From contig JAMKCH010012716.1 of the NCBI GenBank assembly GCA_023653785.1, positions 37,898-101,897 on the forward strand: DNA of 64,000 nucleotides. The letters run 5' to 3'. Below the pieces are notes generated by a model. The model was given only the letters and a program-made list of their open reading frames with translations. It did not search any database and had not been told where the DNA came from. Of this stretch, positions 12,000 through 23,090 are shown piece after piece; the stretch's first letter is position 1; each line of letters begins with the position of its first letter. Made by a program: the position numbers and the translations under genes. Origin of the DNA: Ophioderma brevispina (taxonomy: Eukaryota > Echinodermata > Ophiuroidea > Amphilepidida > Ophiodermatidae).

Positions 12000-14400
12000 A
12001 GGGCCATTTTGTACATCAACCAATGAAAATTTATTTGGTGGTGTAGTTTTTTTATTGTCTTTGAAAAAGACATGGCAAAATTAAAATTAAATGTTTTATT
12101 TTTTAAAGGAAATGTTTTTATTTTTTTAGGGAACTTTTATTTTTTTTCTTAAGTATTGCATTTTCTTAAATTTCCATTGATTTTTAACTGATTCCTTTCG
12201 TGAATGTTGATGTTTGTAAAGCACTACGGTGCCGAATCGAGTGCCTCAGTTGTAAGATTAAAAACGTATATAGTTACAGTGAATCTGAATGGGGAAACCT
12301 GCATGTAATTTTTACGGGGCTTTTGTTCAATTTGCTGCCAGGCAGGATCATTTAGAGTATTTTTTACCATGTATTTTAGTACTTATTATTGTATAATTGT
12401 AAATAACATAGTTGTTTAATTGTTGATATTATTTAAAATTTGATAAGGTCTCCACTTAGGCCTTGAAAAGACATACATTACAGAGCTTGTATTCTCACAT
12501 TTCAGCCAATCAAATACAACTGTAATTTTCCCCAGCCTTTACAGTATTTTCATTGTTGTTCTTGAAATTGCGCTATAACATATATAACAGGGAGTCTATA
12601 ATCTTTTAACAGTGTATCTCACTCGGAATCTCACTACAAGACACTATACATCAGTGATCCACACGAATGAGTCAAAATATTTGAAATTTGCTTAATAGCT
12701 TTAAGTGTTTTCGTGATTCCAGCACCTTCTGTTTTATTCATGGTTCACTAATATCATTGAGAAAAGCCTTAGTCACAAAGTTTGAGTTGATCCAGATTTG
12801 CGGTGTTGTGTTTATGGGGCAATTGTTTGTTTAGCCCCTCTGCTTTAAGTTCTGTCCGTTCACGGACCAGAAAATTGCGAATTCTTACCGATACTACACC
12901 GAATTTGCACGTAAGATTTAGGTACACTTGTACTACTCATGCTACGGTTTTCTGGATGATAAAAATCTCAACTTTGTGAGGTAAGTTGGGACCGGGGTTT
13001 GTGGATCACGAAATGCCCCTTTAAAAAGCTACTATCAGTCAGTTTTTTTCCAAATCAAAATGCCCATTTTTGTCTCTAATTGCTAGTGTTAGGTCATATC
13101 AACACTTATAATATTAATGTTCATGTGAAAACGGAAACCATTTTAAAGCGGTCCTTAAGATGCCATCTACGACTGTTTTGTTGGCCTACAAAGGGGTCGG
13201 ATCCTGACTTTTTATTTTAAGTAAACCAAGCATAAAAATCATCATTTCTTGAACAAATACAGCGCTTACGCTAGCCACTTACAGGGGTCTTCCTACCCAA
13301 TTTTCCAACACACGTGCAAAAAATGCACTTGAATGAAATAGTGGGCGACTTTTTTTCTGACATTTTTTGAAACAAAAACATCGCTGATAGTGCTTTAATT
13401 AAAGGTGAATGATAAGTCTGTGTAGAATTCTCATAGTTAACTTTTCTCAACTGATGAATTGAGAGTATTCAAAGATACGCATCTCAGTCAATTATGCGTG
13501 TTGTATAGTGTCCGTACGGACAGATGACTAATATCAGCTTTTTGTCTATTAGGTGCTCAGTCTTCTCCATTTGCAGTGTAAATGATAGGAAGCCTGTATG
13601 TTACAAACATGCAAAAATCTGATTTTCGATGATTTTTTCTTTTTTTCGATTTTCGATTTCGGTTAGCAAATCACTAAAATGCCTTTAAATTCTCACAGAC
13701 AGCTCCGGGTTTTTGAATTTGATCAGCCTGATTTTGATGTGAGCTAAAAGCATAGTCCCTTTTAAAAAGACAACATCGCTTAGCCGAGGATGTTAGTCTT
13801 AAATATGTTAGTGTAAATCCTGAGGATCATAAAACCCCTCTCTTAATAGTTATATTTTCAGGCTCAACCATATTCGTGCATCAACCTTTAATTTTGAAAT
13901 ACCACGGGGTTTTGGGAATCACCTTTATACAGCCATATCCATTTCATAGGTGAGTGGCCCCTCCTATTATGGTTGTTCGCAATGTGGAACATTGTGGGTG
14001 GGTAGTTTATCAATCAACTAGATTTAAATATTTTAACCAAAGTCCATTGCACAATGAGATTTAAAAAATTCAAACTACCGGAAACATGGTTTAAAACAAT
14101 GCTTGTCACTATGAGGCAATGTAGTATCAACTCCTATGGCCCAGTTCAATAGCTTTCATTCAACAAGTGTTTTAGAAAACACCCCGAGCTGAGATTTGGG
14201 GTATTAAATTTATGATACTAGAATACACAGATCAGTTCATGCCACTGCATGTACAAGTTAAAACCCATGAACTGTGCCCTTGGTGATGAGCATATAGGTT
14301 TGTGATCTGGGCATTGTACAACATAATGGTCTCTCAAGGGACCATGGGTCAGATCCATCCATTATATGTCAATGAACGAGAAGCTTTACGGTGATGGGTG
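12000..14400. other. no gene seen; old repeat debris
   Basis: AT-rich. A block ending GGATCACGAAATGCCCCTTTAA (given here as GGATCACGAAATG and CCCCTTTAA) at 13,002-13,028 recurs inverted at 53,555-53,580 as GGGGCATTTAGTGATCC, probably another MITE family. Confidence 0.45.
13500..13760 (+). repeat. diverged dispersed repeat (partner at 30.0-30.2 kb)
   Basis: TTTTCGATGATTTTTTC...GATTTTCGATTTCGG and TAGCAAATCACTAAAATGCC resemble GATGATTTTTCGATTTTTGA and TAGCAATCACTGATAGTGCC at 30,145-30,190, with a shared GTCCGTACGGACAG/GTAACGGACAG start. Confidence 0.5.
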
Positions 14401-14425
14401 GGCTGTCATCCAATCAAAAAGTTTT

Positions 14426-14429
<4 letters not shown>

Positions 14430-14457
<28 letters not shown>
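14430..14457. repeat. poly-A run
   Basis: 28 consecutive A. It might mark the end of a retroposed copy, but no body is recognisable upstream. Confidence 0.95.
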
Positions 14458-14463
<6 letters not shown>

Positions 14464-14949
14464 CAGGGACGTTACCCTTTTAAATTACGGAAACCCAAAT
14501 TATTCATTAATCTTCACATTTATTGAATAACCTATTATTACCTAACATAATACAATTTGGAGAAGAAGAGAAAAATGTAAATAACAGTGGGGTGGTAAAA
14601 ATTATACTACACATTTGAAAAAGGTAGTTATTTAACACTGACCCGTTTTATTATTTTCCGTAATATTACGTGCTTTTGTAACTTACTGTTTTAAATGTAA
14701 GGAATTACGAATGAAAATAGTCTTACCTATAAAAAGTGGTTAAATAACGTAGTAAGTAAACGTCATTAAAAAGTGCAAAATCTTCTTTTCATAGCATTTT
14801 TTAAAAATAGTTAAAAAAACTGCTTTTCCCCTTTTTGTATTATAGTTAGTTAATTTGAAAAAAGTAGTACACACACGTACAACACGCGCACACAACAACA
14901 CCCACACAACATTATATATTTAATTTTAGCATTGTCTATAGTCAAAGTC

Positions 14950-15020
14950 ATGAAAGTGTAGTGGATAAGGTTAGGACTGGTTATAATCTTAAGCCCTGGT
15001 TCGAATCTATGTAAGGTAAA
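14950..15020 (+). mobile_element. tRNA-like SINE head
   Basis: A box TAGTGGATAAGG and B box GGTTCGAATCT stand about 30 bases apart, the normal tRNA spacing. I cannot fold a full cloverleaf with paired acceptor stem, so a SINE head or tRNA relic fits better than a tRNA gene. Confidence 0.45.
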
Positions 15021-15696
15021 GGATTAGTTTATCATAATGATGCTTAAGTAATTGGTGGACATTAGAATTGTGTACATTACCATAAAAACAAAGTGTTCTA
15101 AACTGGTTTAAATCTTTATTTCTTCCGTTTCCCTGGTTTATGCCCTTTTTCTAAAACAGGGATTTCTTTGCCCTTTTTTCTCAAATGTTTGCCTGAAAAA
15201 TTATAACTTTTTTTTTTTTGTTTTTTTACAGCCACGTGTAATGTTAAAAAGACAACGTTTGTATGATGCCATAGCTACAACGTGAAAATTTGGTCAGACC
15301 GATTATAATAAGTTTTAATTCTAATATTGTTTAAACAAGAAAACAACCAACCAAATCAAACGTTGAAGCTTGAGATTTTCGGCCGTTTATTTTACGTTCC
15401 CTGAAGGTTTCGGATTTTACGGCTCCAGTTTATTTTACGTTCTGACATGTAGTGAGTCCAGCTGCCAGTCAAAGGCCTGTTTTTTACAGGTTTATTTTTA
15501 AACAGTGGTAGCTGCTTCGGAAATGAAATGAATTTCCTAGTAGCATATACCCATGTCCTTAATTCTTAACATAGTTGGAAACAAAGGACTGGTCTTTGCT
15601 ATATACATGAGACAACCACCAACTCTGTGCATGACTGATATTCTGCCAATCATTTGCTTGCTGGCACATAGGCCTCGGCTAGATAGAGTAAATTGG

Positions 15697-15808
15697 CAGG
15701 CCCCATGTCACTGGGATAAATGCAGAAGATAAGCGAAAAAATTGCGAATCCGCGAAATTACTGTAAATTTTGACTTACTTTCCGCTTTTCCCCCAGGACA
15801 TGGGCCTT
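15697..15808. mobile_element. MITE, CAGGCCCCATGTCACTGGG family (copy 1)
   Basis: The left end CAGGCCCCATGTCACTGGGA is answered by CCCCCAGGACATGGGCC at the right end. Internal GCGAAATTACTGTAAATTTT resembles copy 2 at 17.5 kb. Confidence 0.7.
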
Positions 15809-16616
15809 TTGGACAAAATCAGGTATGAGGTATAAAGAGTGATGCAATTAAAGGCTTGTTTAACACGTCCCACAAACATCTTGAGACCGCAATAATTACG
15901 TGATATTTGGGCCTACAAGCCTCTCTTGTCCCGCCGTTTTGATTGACAATGCGTATAAACGCCGCTGTGTTGCGATATTGGGGGTGGGGGGTAGCTTGGG
16001 GCCAGAATATATTAGCACATAAACTGGGGTATTAGGCGATTGGGCGTAGTAACGTACGTAGTAATGTACATTAATTTAAATGGGAAATACTTCGATTTAT
16101 CAGGAATGTTAATTAGTGATTTCTTCGAATATTGTGCAAATCTCCAGGGAACACTCGGTTTGTTTTGATTTTTTGTGTTATGTTATGGGTGTGTGTTGCT
16201 GGTGTGTGGGTGGGGGGCGTGTGTGATTGGGTGGGTTGTGTGGGTACTGGTGAATTTTGGTTTTAAAACAAACACATTATATTTCGCTGTTTTTTAGTCC
16301 ATAAAAGCCCTTTTGTTCTGAAAAAGTCAATGTTAAATTTTTATTTTAACAGTCGGACCTAGGTCAAATTTTTTTGGTTGCAAATCATCTGAAGTGATTT
16401 TAATATTGTTACGCACTAAACCTAAACGGCATCGATTGTAATCGATATATCTGATGGAGAACGAATGAAAATGTATTGGATTTGACTTTTTTTTAAAAAA
16501 AAATTTTCAAGGGTGTTTATGCTCCCTAGGGGCCCTTTGTGAAAACACATTACGTGTAAAAAATGTTTTGTTTAATTTAGCATAGGCAATGCGATAATGT
16601 CCATACTATCTTAAAA

Positions 16617-17520
16617 TGAAAGAGTGAAAAATCACTTTGAATTTCGAGTTATTTTAAATTTAACTCTCATCGAGTGTCTTTAGCTCTAAAGGAGCGAGAA
16701 AATGCAACCCGACACCTTGACTCGCGGTTAACAGAGCCACTATTTACCGAAGTGGCTCAAAATGCCACTCTTCTTCGAGTGAAGCCCACTCTGAACTCTT
16801 ATCGGACCGGGTTTTAGCTCAAAAGAGTGAGAAAAATGCTCACTCTTTTTCGGAGGGAACTAATATAGAAATTCAGAAAAACGCCCGCAAATGCGTTGAT
16901 TATTTTAGAAAACAAACATGGCGGACGAGTTAAGTGAGACCGTCAGCAAAACAGGTTTGAACGGAAGTTGAAATTCGTGAAGAAATCATAGATCATCTTC
17001 AAGGGTGAGTATATTGTATGGGTCGGTCACAGTTCATAGCATTTACAGACAAGGTGTGGAGAGCTTAAATGTTATTTACTGTATATCACTCGTACATACG
17101 GGACTAGTCTGCGCCAGGCTCCACGGCCAGGCTAGGCTTACAAATGTACGAAAACGCCACGTATTGCATGTCCCGGGCATGCATACCGTGATAATACACG
17201 TCATGCATGCCACAATATGTATGTCTCACTGAATCATGCCAATGATGCGCCACAATATCATTTAATGGTCACGATGCTATGAATTATGACCTACACAACA
17301 ATACACTCACAAACAACAAAATCCTAAAGAATCACAACTCTATAAGAGTGACTAGTTACTTAAAAAGGAGTTATCAGTTCACTCTTTCATTAGAGTTATT
17401 TGTTCACTCTTTATTTTTGAGTGGATTCTTCTCACTTAAAAGATTGCGTAATAAGCTGGCTCTTTTTTGGGGGAGATTTCACTCTTTGAGCGTGGTTTTT
17501 CATCTTTCGTTTTATTTAAA
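16617..17520. repeat. GAGTGAA/TTCACTC-rich element
   Basis: Both flanks are full of AAAGAGTGA and TCACTCTTT motifs in opposite orientations (16,617-16,860 and 17,335-17,515). Similar short blocks occur at 42,950-42,985 and 61,670-61,740. It may be one transposon with long subterminal repeats; the ends are not defined. Confidence 0.5.
16917..16998 (+). pseudogene. exon-like ATG segment with YY1-type start, frame broken
   Basis: AACATGGCGGACGAG gives a start in good context: MADELSETVSKTGLN. A stop follows three codons later, but one base over the frame continues as EVEIREEIIDHLQG up to a strong donor AAGG|GTGAGT. It looks like a first coding exon with a one-base deletion, lying inside the GAGTG-rich repeat. 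The gene is unknown. AACATGGCGG also resembles a YY1 promoter motif. Confidence 0.35.
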
Positions 17521-17540
17521 GAAGTAGTCAATTTGATCAT

Positions 17541-17715
17541 CAGGCCCCATGTCACTGGGGAAAATGCGATCCGCGGAAAAAGTAGGCCTACTGTAAATTT
17601 CTCAAAGAACTTTCCCAAATTGCGAGATCTGTGCCTGTGGCAATTTTAGGCAGGTTTGGAAGGATTTAGAAAGAGTTTGACCGTACTTCCGCTTTTTCCA
17701 CAGTGACTGGCGGCC
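17541..17715. mobile_element. MITE, CAGGCCCCATGTCACTGGG family (copy 2)
   Basis: The start CAGGCCCCATGTCACTGGGG is identical to copy 1 over 19 bases. The right end CTTCCGCTTTTTCCACAGTG is an inverted remnant. The inner part shares ACTGTAAATTT. Confidence 0.68.
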
Positions 17716-17999
17716 TATTGCAAGGTTGTCGGCTTTTATCCACTCCAACTTTAAACCATCTTCGATGGAAAAACGATGATTTATGTAGTAAGCCCCATAG
17801 ATACTGTGGTCGACCAAAATAGGCACAGTTTCTCGTCATAAACTTTCAACCAAAATCCTTTGCTCTAGATTCACAGGAAATGAAGAGAAAAATAGCACCT
17901 CTCTCAAAAAACAAATTTTGACCACTTTCGGTAAAGCGAAATAGCGATCGGGCTACTGAGGCCTGTTGATGGAAATTTCTAATATTTTTACATCGGTTA

Positions 18000-19185
18000 A
18001 TCCCTCTAAACCCCGGCGAATTTTGAAGTCAATAACTGATGTTAACTTGTCAAGTATTTTGAGATTTTTGAAACAAAGTAAATGGCACTGGGATCGAGAC
18101 TGCAATGATAGTAAATGCACGTAAGGCAGTGCCAAAAACTGTTTGGAATCTCCCATGCCCAAATCGAGCAGGTGTGTCTTCTCCCCCAAATGCCCATACC
18201 CAAAAGCCTTATTAGTCGCAGCAGAAAGCATATTTATGAAGGTTAAATGACAATCAAGACGAACCAGGGGATAAACTGCAATGCCTTCAGCAGGCATTAA
18301 AACGCGTATGCGAGGCTATCAAAAGACGAAATCAACATAATGGAGTTTTGAATTTTTCATGGAATCGTGCTTGTATTTATCCTATTGTAGCGTTTTAAAA
18401 TGGCTTGGCCGAGGGAAATTCTGAACGCATATGATTATAGATGAGTGGCGAATGGAGCCCTGTTTATGGAATGACAGAGCCGAAGGATACAGGGAAGAAA
18501 TCAGCTACGTGAGACGTGACATGAGAAGACTTGCGGAAAAATCAACATGACTGGTCAGCTGACAAACAAAGTCAGATGGTTGTAAACATTAAAAGACAGA
18601 AAATTGGAAACGGAGTTCCTGACACTGTTATTGTTTAGATGATTCAATTAAAAATATAGTAGATAGTTCTAGGGACTATTAGTGTTGTGACCGTGTTGAT
18701 GACACACTGTCAACTTAAGCGATGGAAAAATAGCAGTGATATGATGGATGCGATCAGGATGATGGTGGTGGCGTATGGGAATGGCAACTTTTGTGGACAA
18801 GTGAAGTGCGGCGCATCAGGAATGATCGGATCATGGTGGTGGTGTGGGGGGGGGGGGGTGTCAGTCCCGGGGAGCAATATATATGAAGTGACGCGATGAC
18901 GGGGAGTGCGGATTGGACTCTCAAAGTAGGGGGCATTCGCTGAGGGAACTTTAGGGAAAAAAAAGGGGTAATGGTGAGGAGGATGCAATTGGGTCACTCA
19001 CTGTCACTGAGCCTAAAGGCAATTGCCCAAGGCGGTCATTTCAGTGAGGCACCATGCCTGAGTTCAATCAGTAAACAAAGAGGGCCAACAAGAGGGGCTT
19101 TTGTGAGAGCATGAAATCGAAATAAGGGGGTCATTCAGTGAATTGATATTATTAAAAATGGGAGGCATCAACTTGAGTAAAAAAA
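18000..19185. other. no gene seen
   Basis: A 114-codon - strand frame (17,953-18,297) and His/Pro-rich frames over TGG and G runs (18,754-18,997) are present. None has a known motif. Confidence 0.45.
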
Positions 19186-19189
19186 AAGG

Positions 19190-19268
19190 GGGGGGGGTCT
19201 TTCCGTGACAGGTTAAAAAGGGGTGTCTTTCAGTGACAGGTTAAAAAAGGGGGTATTTCAGTGAGAGT
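19190..19268. repeat. minisatellite (~30-bp units), left part
   Basis: Units read GGGGTGTCTTTCAGTGACAG followed by GTTAAAAAA. About 2.5 units stand here; the array continues at 20,060 after an inserted element. Confidence 0.85.
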
Positions 19269-20059
19269 TTAAAGGTCCATGGACATGGCTTAGTAGACAT
19301 TTCCTAATTTCTTAACATTTTCGTACCTCAACAGTACATATCGCAACACAGATTTTTACAAAAGTGAACACGGAAGTGTTAAATTTCAAAGGATAAATAT
19401 ACCCAAATTGGCAGGGCCTTCTCCTGTTTTCTGCGAACGCCGTATCAAGAGCTGGAGTTGGATTTGACCCCGCTTAATGACGTCGAGTAACAGTTGTAAA
19501 CCAAAGCTCACACACGTGGGCTAATCGCACCGCACACTCCAGATATCCTCTCCTTGTCGGTTTCTTATTATGGGAACTGAATAAAGCTATTTGTTCTGAT
19601 TCTCCTTGTCGGTACCCGGTCACCGCTGGTGCAAAGCCGGCAATAAATCACATTATAATCGTAATGTAAGGCATCAAAATCCAGAAAAATCTATGCCATA
19701 TGATACAAACGTACAACGCATATGCACGAGAAGTCAAATGTGTACGTATTCAAGAAAACTGGGCCACGCGCAAGTCCGTTCCACGATGAAGATCAGACCC
19801 GTATCGCCGTACCGCGTATTGTTACTCTGGACGTAACTTCTGCGGTCAGCTTGCCAGCGCGTTGAAACTCACTTTCATTTTGGAATTTCCTTTGAAAGAT
19901 TGTCCAAACAAATGATATTATGCCCAATTTTCATCAAATATACGGTTTCTCAATTGCTGCTTCATGCAGATTTTACATTGATACCAATACATAATATGAA
20001 TGAAACCATTTTTTTGGTGGTAGTATAATATGTTTAAAAAGCATGTCCATGGACCTTAA
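19269..20059. mobile_element. TTAA-flanked non-autonomous DNA transposon
   Basis: The left end reads TTAA-AGGTCCATGGACATG and the right end CATGTCCATGGACC-TTAA, inverted copies that differ by one A. TTAA is the target site of piggyBac-type transposases. Removing the element rejoins the minisatellite in register. The 790 bases between encode nothing recognisable (longest + frame 19,606-19,836, 76 codons, no homology), so it is a MITE-like passenger. Confidence 0.85.
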
Positions 20060-20190
20060 AAAAAGGGTATCTTCCAGCGACAGGTTAAAAAAGGGGGGTC
20101 TTTCATTGACCTGTTATAAAAGGGGGGTCTTTCAGTGACAGGTTTTAAAAAGGGGATCTTTCATTGACAAGAGCAGTTTAAAAAAAGGGG
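20060..20190. repeat. minisatellite (~30-bp units), right part
   Basis: Four more units with GGGGGGTCTTTCAGTGACAG, some with base changes (GCGACAGG, TTGACCTG). They continue the array broken at 19,268. Confidence 0.85.
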
Positions 20191-20337
20191 GGCAATAGTG
20201 CTGCCACATCCCCGTCCCTATGTTTTAAGGAGTGCCCCCCCAGGGGTCAGTCATGCCTCGGTGAGTGGCCAAGATCTTTGATTGCGTGAATTAGGGCTTG
20301 TACTAGGCCGTAGGCGTAATAATAATTACTAATTAAT

Positions 20338-20398
20338 AATCATAAGAAATTGCAGCATTTATATACGCTTTTTTCACGTGTACAAAGCGCTTACATAA
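20338..20398 (-). mobile_element. SINE 3' tail, inverted
   Basis: On the - strand the sequence reads TAAGCGCTTTGTA...AAAAGCGTATATAAATG, the same AAGCGCTT...GCGCTATATAAAT layout as the SINE tail at 55.5 kb. It abuts a GC-rich hairpin (20,405-20,441) and a short tandem array. Confidence 0.45.
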
Positions 20399-20404
20399 CA
20401 ATTA

Positions 20405-20441
20405 CTAGCGGAGGCCCGCGCTTCGCGCGGGCTCCCGCTAG
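20405..20441. repeat. GC-rich hairpin
   Basis: CTAGCGGAGGCCCGCGC and GCGCGGGCTCCCGCTAG pair over 17 bases with two mismatches around a TTC loop. It stands between a SINE tail and the 18-bp tandem array. Confidence 0.75.
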
Positions 20442-20448
20442 ACTAGTT

Positions 20449-20566
20449 GAAACGGAATCGATCACTGAAACGAAGCGATCACTGAAACAGAAGCGATCAC
20501 TTGAAACAGAAGCGATCACTGAAACAGAAGCGATCACTGAAACAGAGCGATCACTGAAACAAAGCA
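20449..20566. repeat. ~18-bp tandem array
   Basis: Six to seven units of GAAACAGAAGCGATCACT, some one base longer or shorter. The unit length and absence of spacers rule out CRISPR. Confidence 0.9.
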
Positions 20567-21669
20567 ACTCAGTGGATCGAGTTGATACACTATGACGACA
20601 ACACCCAATCACAACCAGTGAAATACAACAACAGTGAAACGTGACAACTCCTCAAAAGCCCCTACTGTTTACCCGTCATCCGGAAGTTTGTAGGAACCCC
20701 AACCCCAACCCCCGGAGTGTCAACCTTGGTATTATAACATAATTTATTACTTAAGTTCCGATCATATCCTGACAACCTGTAGCTCATGTAGTTTACCATT
20801 TTCTAAGGAACCGTCAATTTTAATACCGTATAACTTTCCGAATAGTTTTTTCTTTCAAACTACTCCCGTGTCCTCACCCGTAGGTTCTGTCGCGAAAATA
20901 AAAATGATGTGAATTGGCTAGTTTTAATCCTGTAGCTCATGTAGTTTCCCATTTTTCTAAATAGTAAAACGTTATATTTCATCCTTTATCCCCCAGGGTT
21001 TAAACCTTGTTATATCAAAAGTACACTCCCGCGTATGCTAACCCCCGTAGTTCGTCTATTATATCCGCAATCTTTTTTTCTCTCATAACTCCTCAAAATC
21101 CCGCATAAAGTTGCTCACCTACCAATGTACAGGTTATGACCCCATCCCATATTCTTAAATCGTTACCGTCAAGTTGTCCTGTCATACCCCATCTTCTAAA
21201 TAATAAACTTCAATATACCGTACTTTTTCCACCACTATGTCATTTTTTCTCTCAAGACTATACTCCCATTTTTCCTCAACATACACCAACCAGCGAGAAA
21301 ACATGACGTGTTATTGACCTCTTTTGCACTAAGGCGCCTTTTAATTGGTACTGCAGACAGCGTCTCATGCGTAAGACGCCGTTACAACACACAACGCTAC
21401 GCTGTTAGTAACGGTTATGACCATCGGTAATTTTTCCATAGCAACCTACCACATTTTTACTGATTTTTCAGCCATTACTGAACGGATTTCGTCTGAATAT
21501 AGTTAGAACATCCTCCGGGTAAACATCAATCTGTCAATGTGAATTTGGCGCAATATTGATCCAAAACTGACTGAGCCTTTCGCGAAGATACACACAACAT
21601 TAGTCAAATTATCGTAAGATACCGCTATCTTTTGAATACGTCAGCTGCCATACATACCCAGGGCATACT

Positions 21670-21862
21670 CATACCTTTGGGCGGCGCTCAATGGACAATA
21701 TCCCTAGCAGCTCCCCATTTAGCACCCGGTTGAGACGAGGCCAGCGAGATAAAGTGTCTTCCCAATGGACACAACGCGTTGGCACCAGTGGGACTCGAAC
21801 CCCCGCCCTTCGTAATCGACGAGCCGAATGCTCTAATCCACTGGACCACACACGCTCTCAGG
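21670..21862 (-). mobile_element. tRNA-derived SINE (copy 2)
   Basis: On the - strand the head reads TGGTCCAGTGGATTAGAGC (A box) and GGGGTTCGAGTCCC (B box), very like a real tRNA. It is followed by the body CCATTGGGAAGACACTTTAT, GGGGAGCTGCTAGG and GAGCGCCGCCCAAAGG, shared with the SINE at 62.2 kb. The tRNA part alone could be mistaken for a tRNA gene; the shared body and lack of an acceptor-stem match argue for a SINE. Confidence 0.8.
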
Positions 21863-22079
21863 ACAGACTAGGGTCAAGGTCTTTTGACCAAGGAATTCCC
21901 CCCTTTTAACCTTATCTTTATTTTTACCTAAATCTGATACTTGAAGTAATAACAGGCAACATTTTTTTTAAGGAGTGTCCCCAATTTTGAGATTTTTGCA
22001 CATTTGCATTGGAATGGTTAGTAAAACATACTGTGAATGCTCAAAATTCTCTGTGTCGCATTACCGGGAATCGGTCCAT

Positions 22080-22205
22080 GTGCGTGTTTACTCATCATTC
22101 CTCCAGTAGCTCATGGGGGTTTTGTATGCAATATACATGTATGGTCCCAGCTTAAACCTTCATGAATCCACTAATTGAATGTCCAGGAACAATATTTGGT
22201 TGGTA
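22080..22205 (+). repeat. dispersed repeat with AACAATATTTGGTTGGTAAC
   Basis: GTAGCTCATGGGGGTTTTGT, CCACTAATTGAATGTCCAGG and AACAATATTTGGTTGGTAAC match the reverse complement of 29,320-29,430. Confidence 0.7.
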
Positions 22206-22224
22206 ACACAATTCCCACTGACAG

Positions 22225-22390
22225 CCTTTTCTCCTTCCCTCTTTTTCTCTTCTACTTTCCCCTTTCTCTTCCCCGCTTTTTTCTTTCTTTTCCTTTTTTC
22301 CTTCCCATTTTTGCAACCCCTTCCCCATTTATTGTATGTGTGTGTGTGTGGGGGGGGTGTGCTTGCCCTCTACCCCCCCCATGCTGTTTC
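22225..22390 (+). repeat. pyrimidine tract plus GT run, copy 2
   Basis: TTTTCTCCTTCCCTCTTTTT and so on for about 90 bases, then ATGTGTGTGTGTGTGGGGGG. Long frames across it (Phe/Ser/Leu-rich) are low-complexity shadows. Confidence 0.7.
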
Positions 22391-22849
22391 CCATGAAGCA
22401 ACTATAAAAATTTCATGAACTCTAAACTGTGGAACCAGGCCCCTGACAGTTACTCAGCGAATTTGTGACAGCCACAGAGCGCTTCCATTGGACGATAGCG
22501 GCAAACTGATTTGATAGCGCATCTGGTTATCCATCTTGCATCTGCCACGTGATCGGACATGGCATAGCCTGGTTGCTGTGTGCCCATTGCCTTATGTGGC
22601 CGTTGTTATTCCCTTAGCTGTCGAAGCATTTTAATATTCCCAACCGCTGAGGCTCCAAACGGATGTGATGAATGAACGTGAAAATCCTGATTACGGGAAT
22701 CGGCAGACAGCCACATTCAATTCCCATTGATTGTTCCCCTGTTGTAACCCCTCCCTTTTGTCGTTCAAAATGAAAAAGGGTCGCTAAATGCCCAAATCTT
22801 ACGTTGACGGGGGCCACTACCATTGGCGTTATAACAAATGTGGGAGGGG

Positions 22850-23090
22850 CAGGGGCCAGCTTACCACCCCACAATACAACACACACCACACAGCATACAC
22901 ACATAATTTGGAAGGGGAGCCAAAAATGGAAAGGAAAAAGGAAGATAAAAGAGAAGGAAAAAGAGAAAGAAGAGAAAATGGAAAGAATATACAAAAGATT
23001 GAAGATAGAGAATGTGCCAAAGGAAAAGAAGAAAGAAAACTTGGGAAGAATAGAAATAGTAAGTGAGAAATGAAAAGAAGGAAACAGGGA
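22850..23090 (-). repeat. pyrimidine tract plus GT run, copy 3 (inverted)
   Basis: Here the + strand is purine-rich (GAAAAAGAGAAAGAAGAG) next to CACACCACACAGCATACACA. With copy 2 it forms a large inverted repeat about 0.9 kb across. Confidence 0.7.

Noticed and set aside
20449..20566. CRISPR-like repeat array
   Set aside because: Units of 18 bases stand head to tail without spacers, in a eukaryotic genome.
21781..21862. A true tRNA gene on the - strand
   Set aside because: A and B boxes are good, but the sequence continues into a body shared with the SINE at 62.2 kb and the acceptor stem does not pair.
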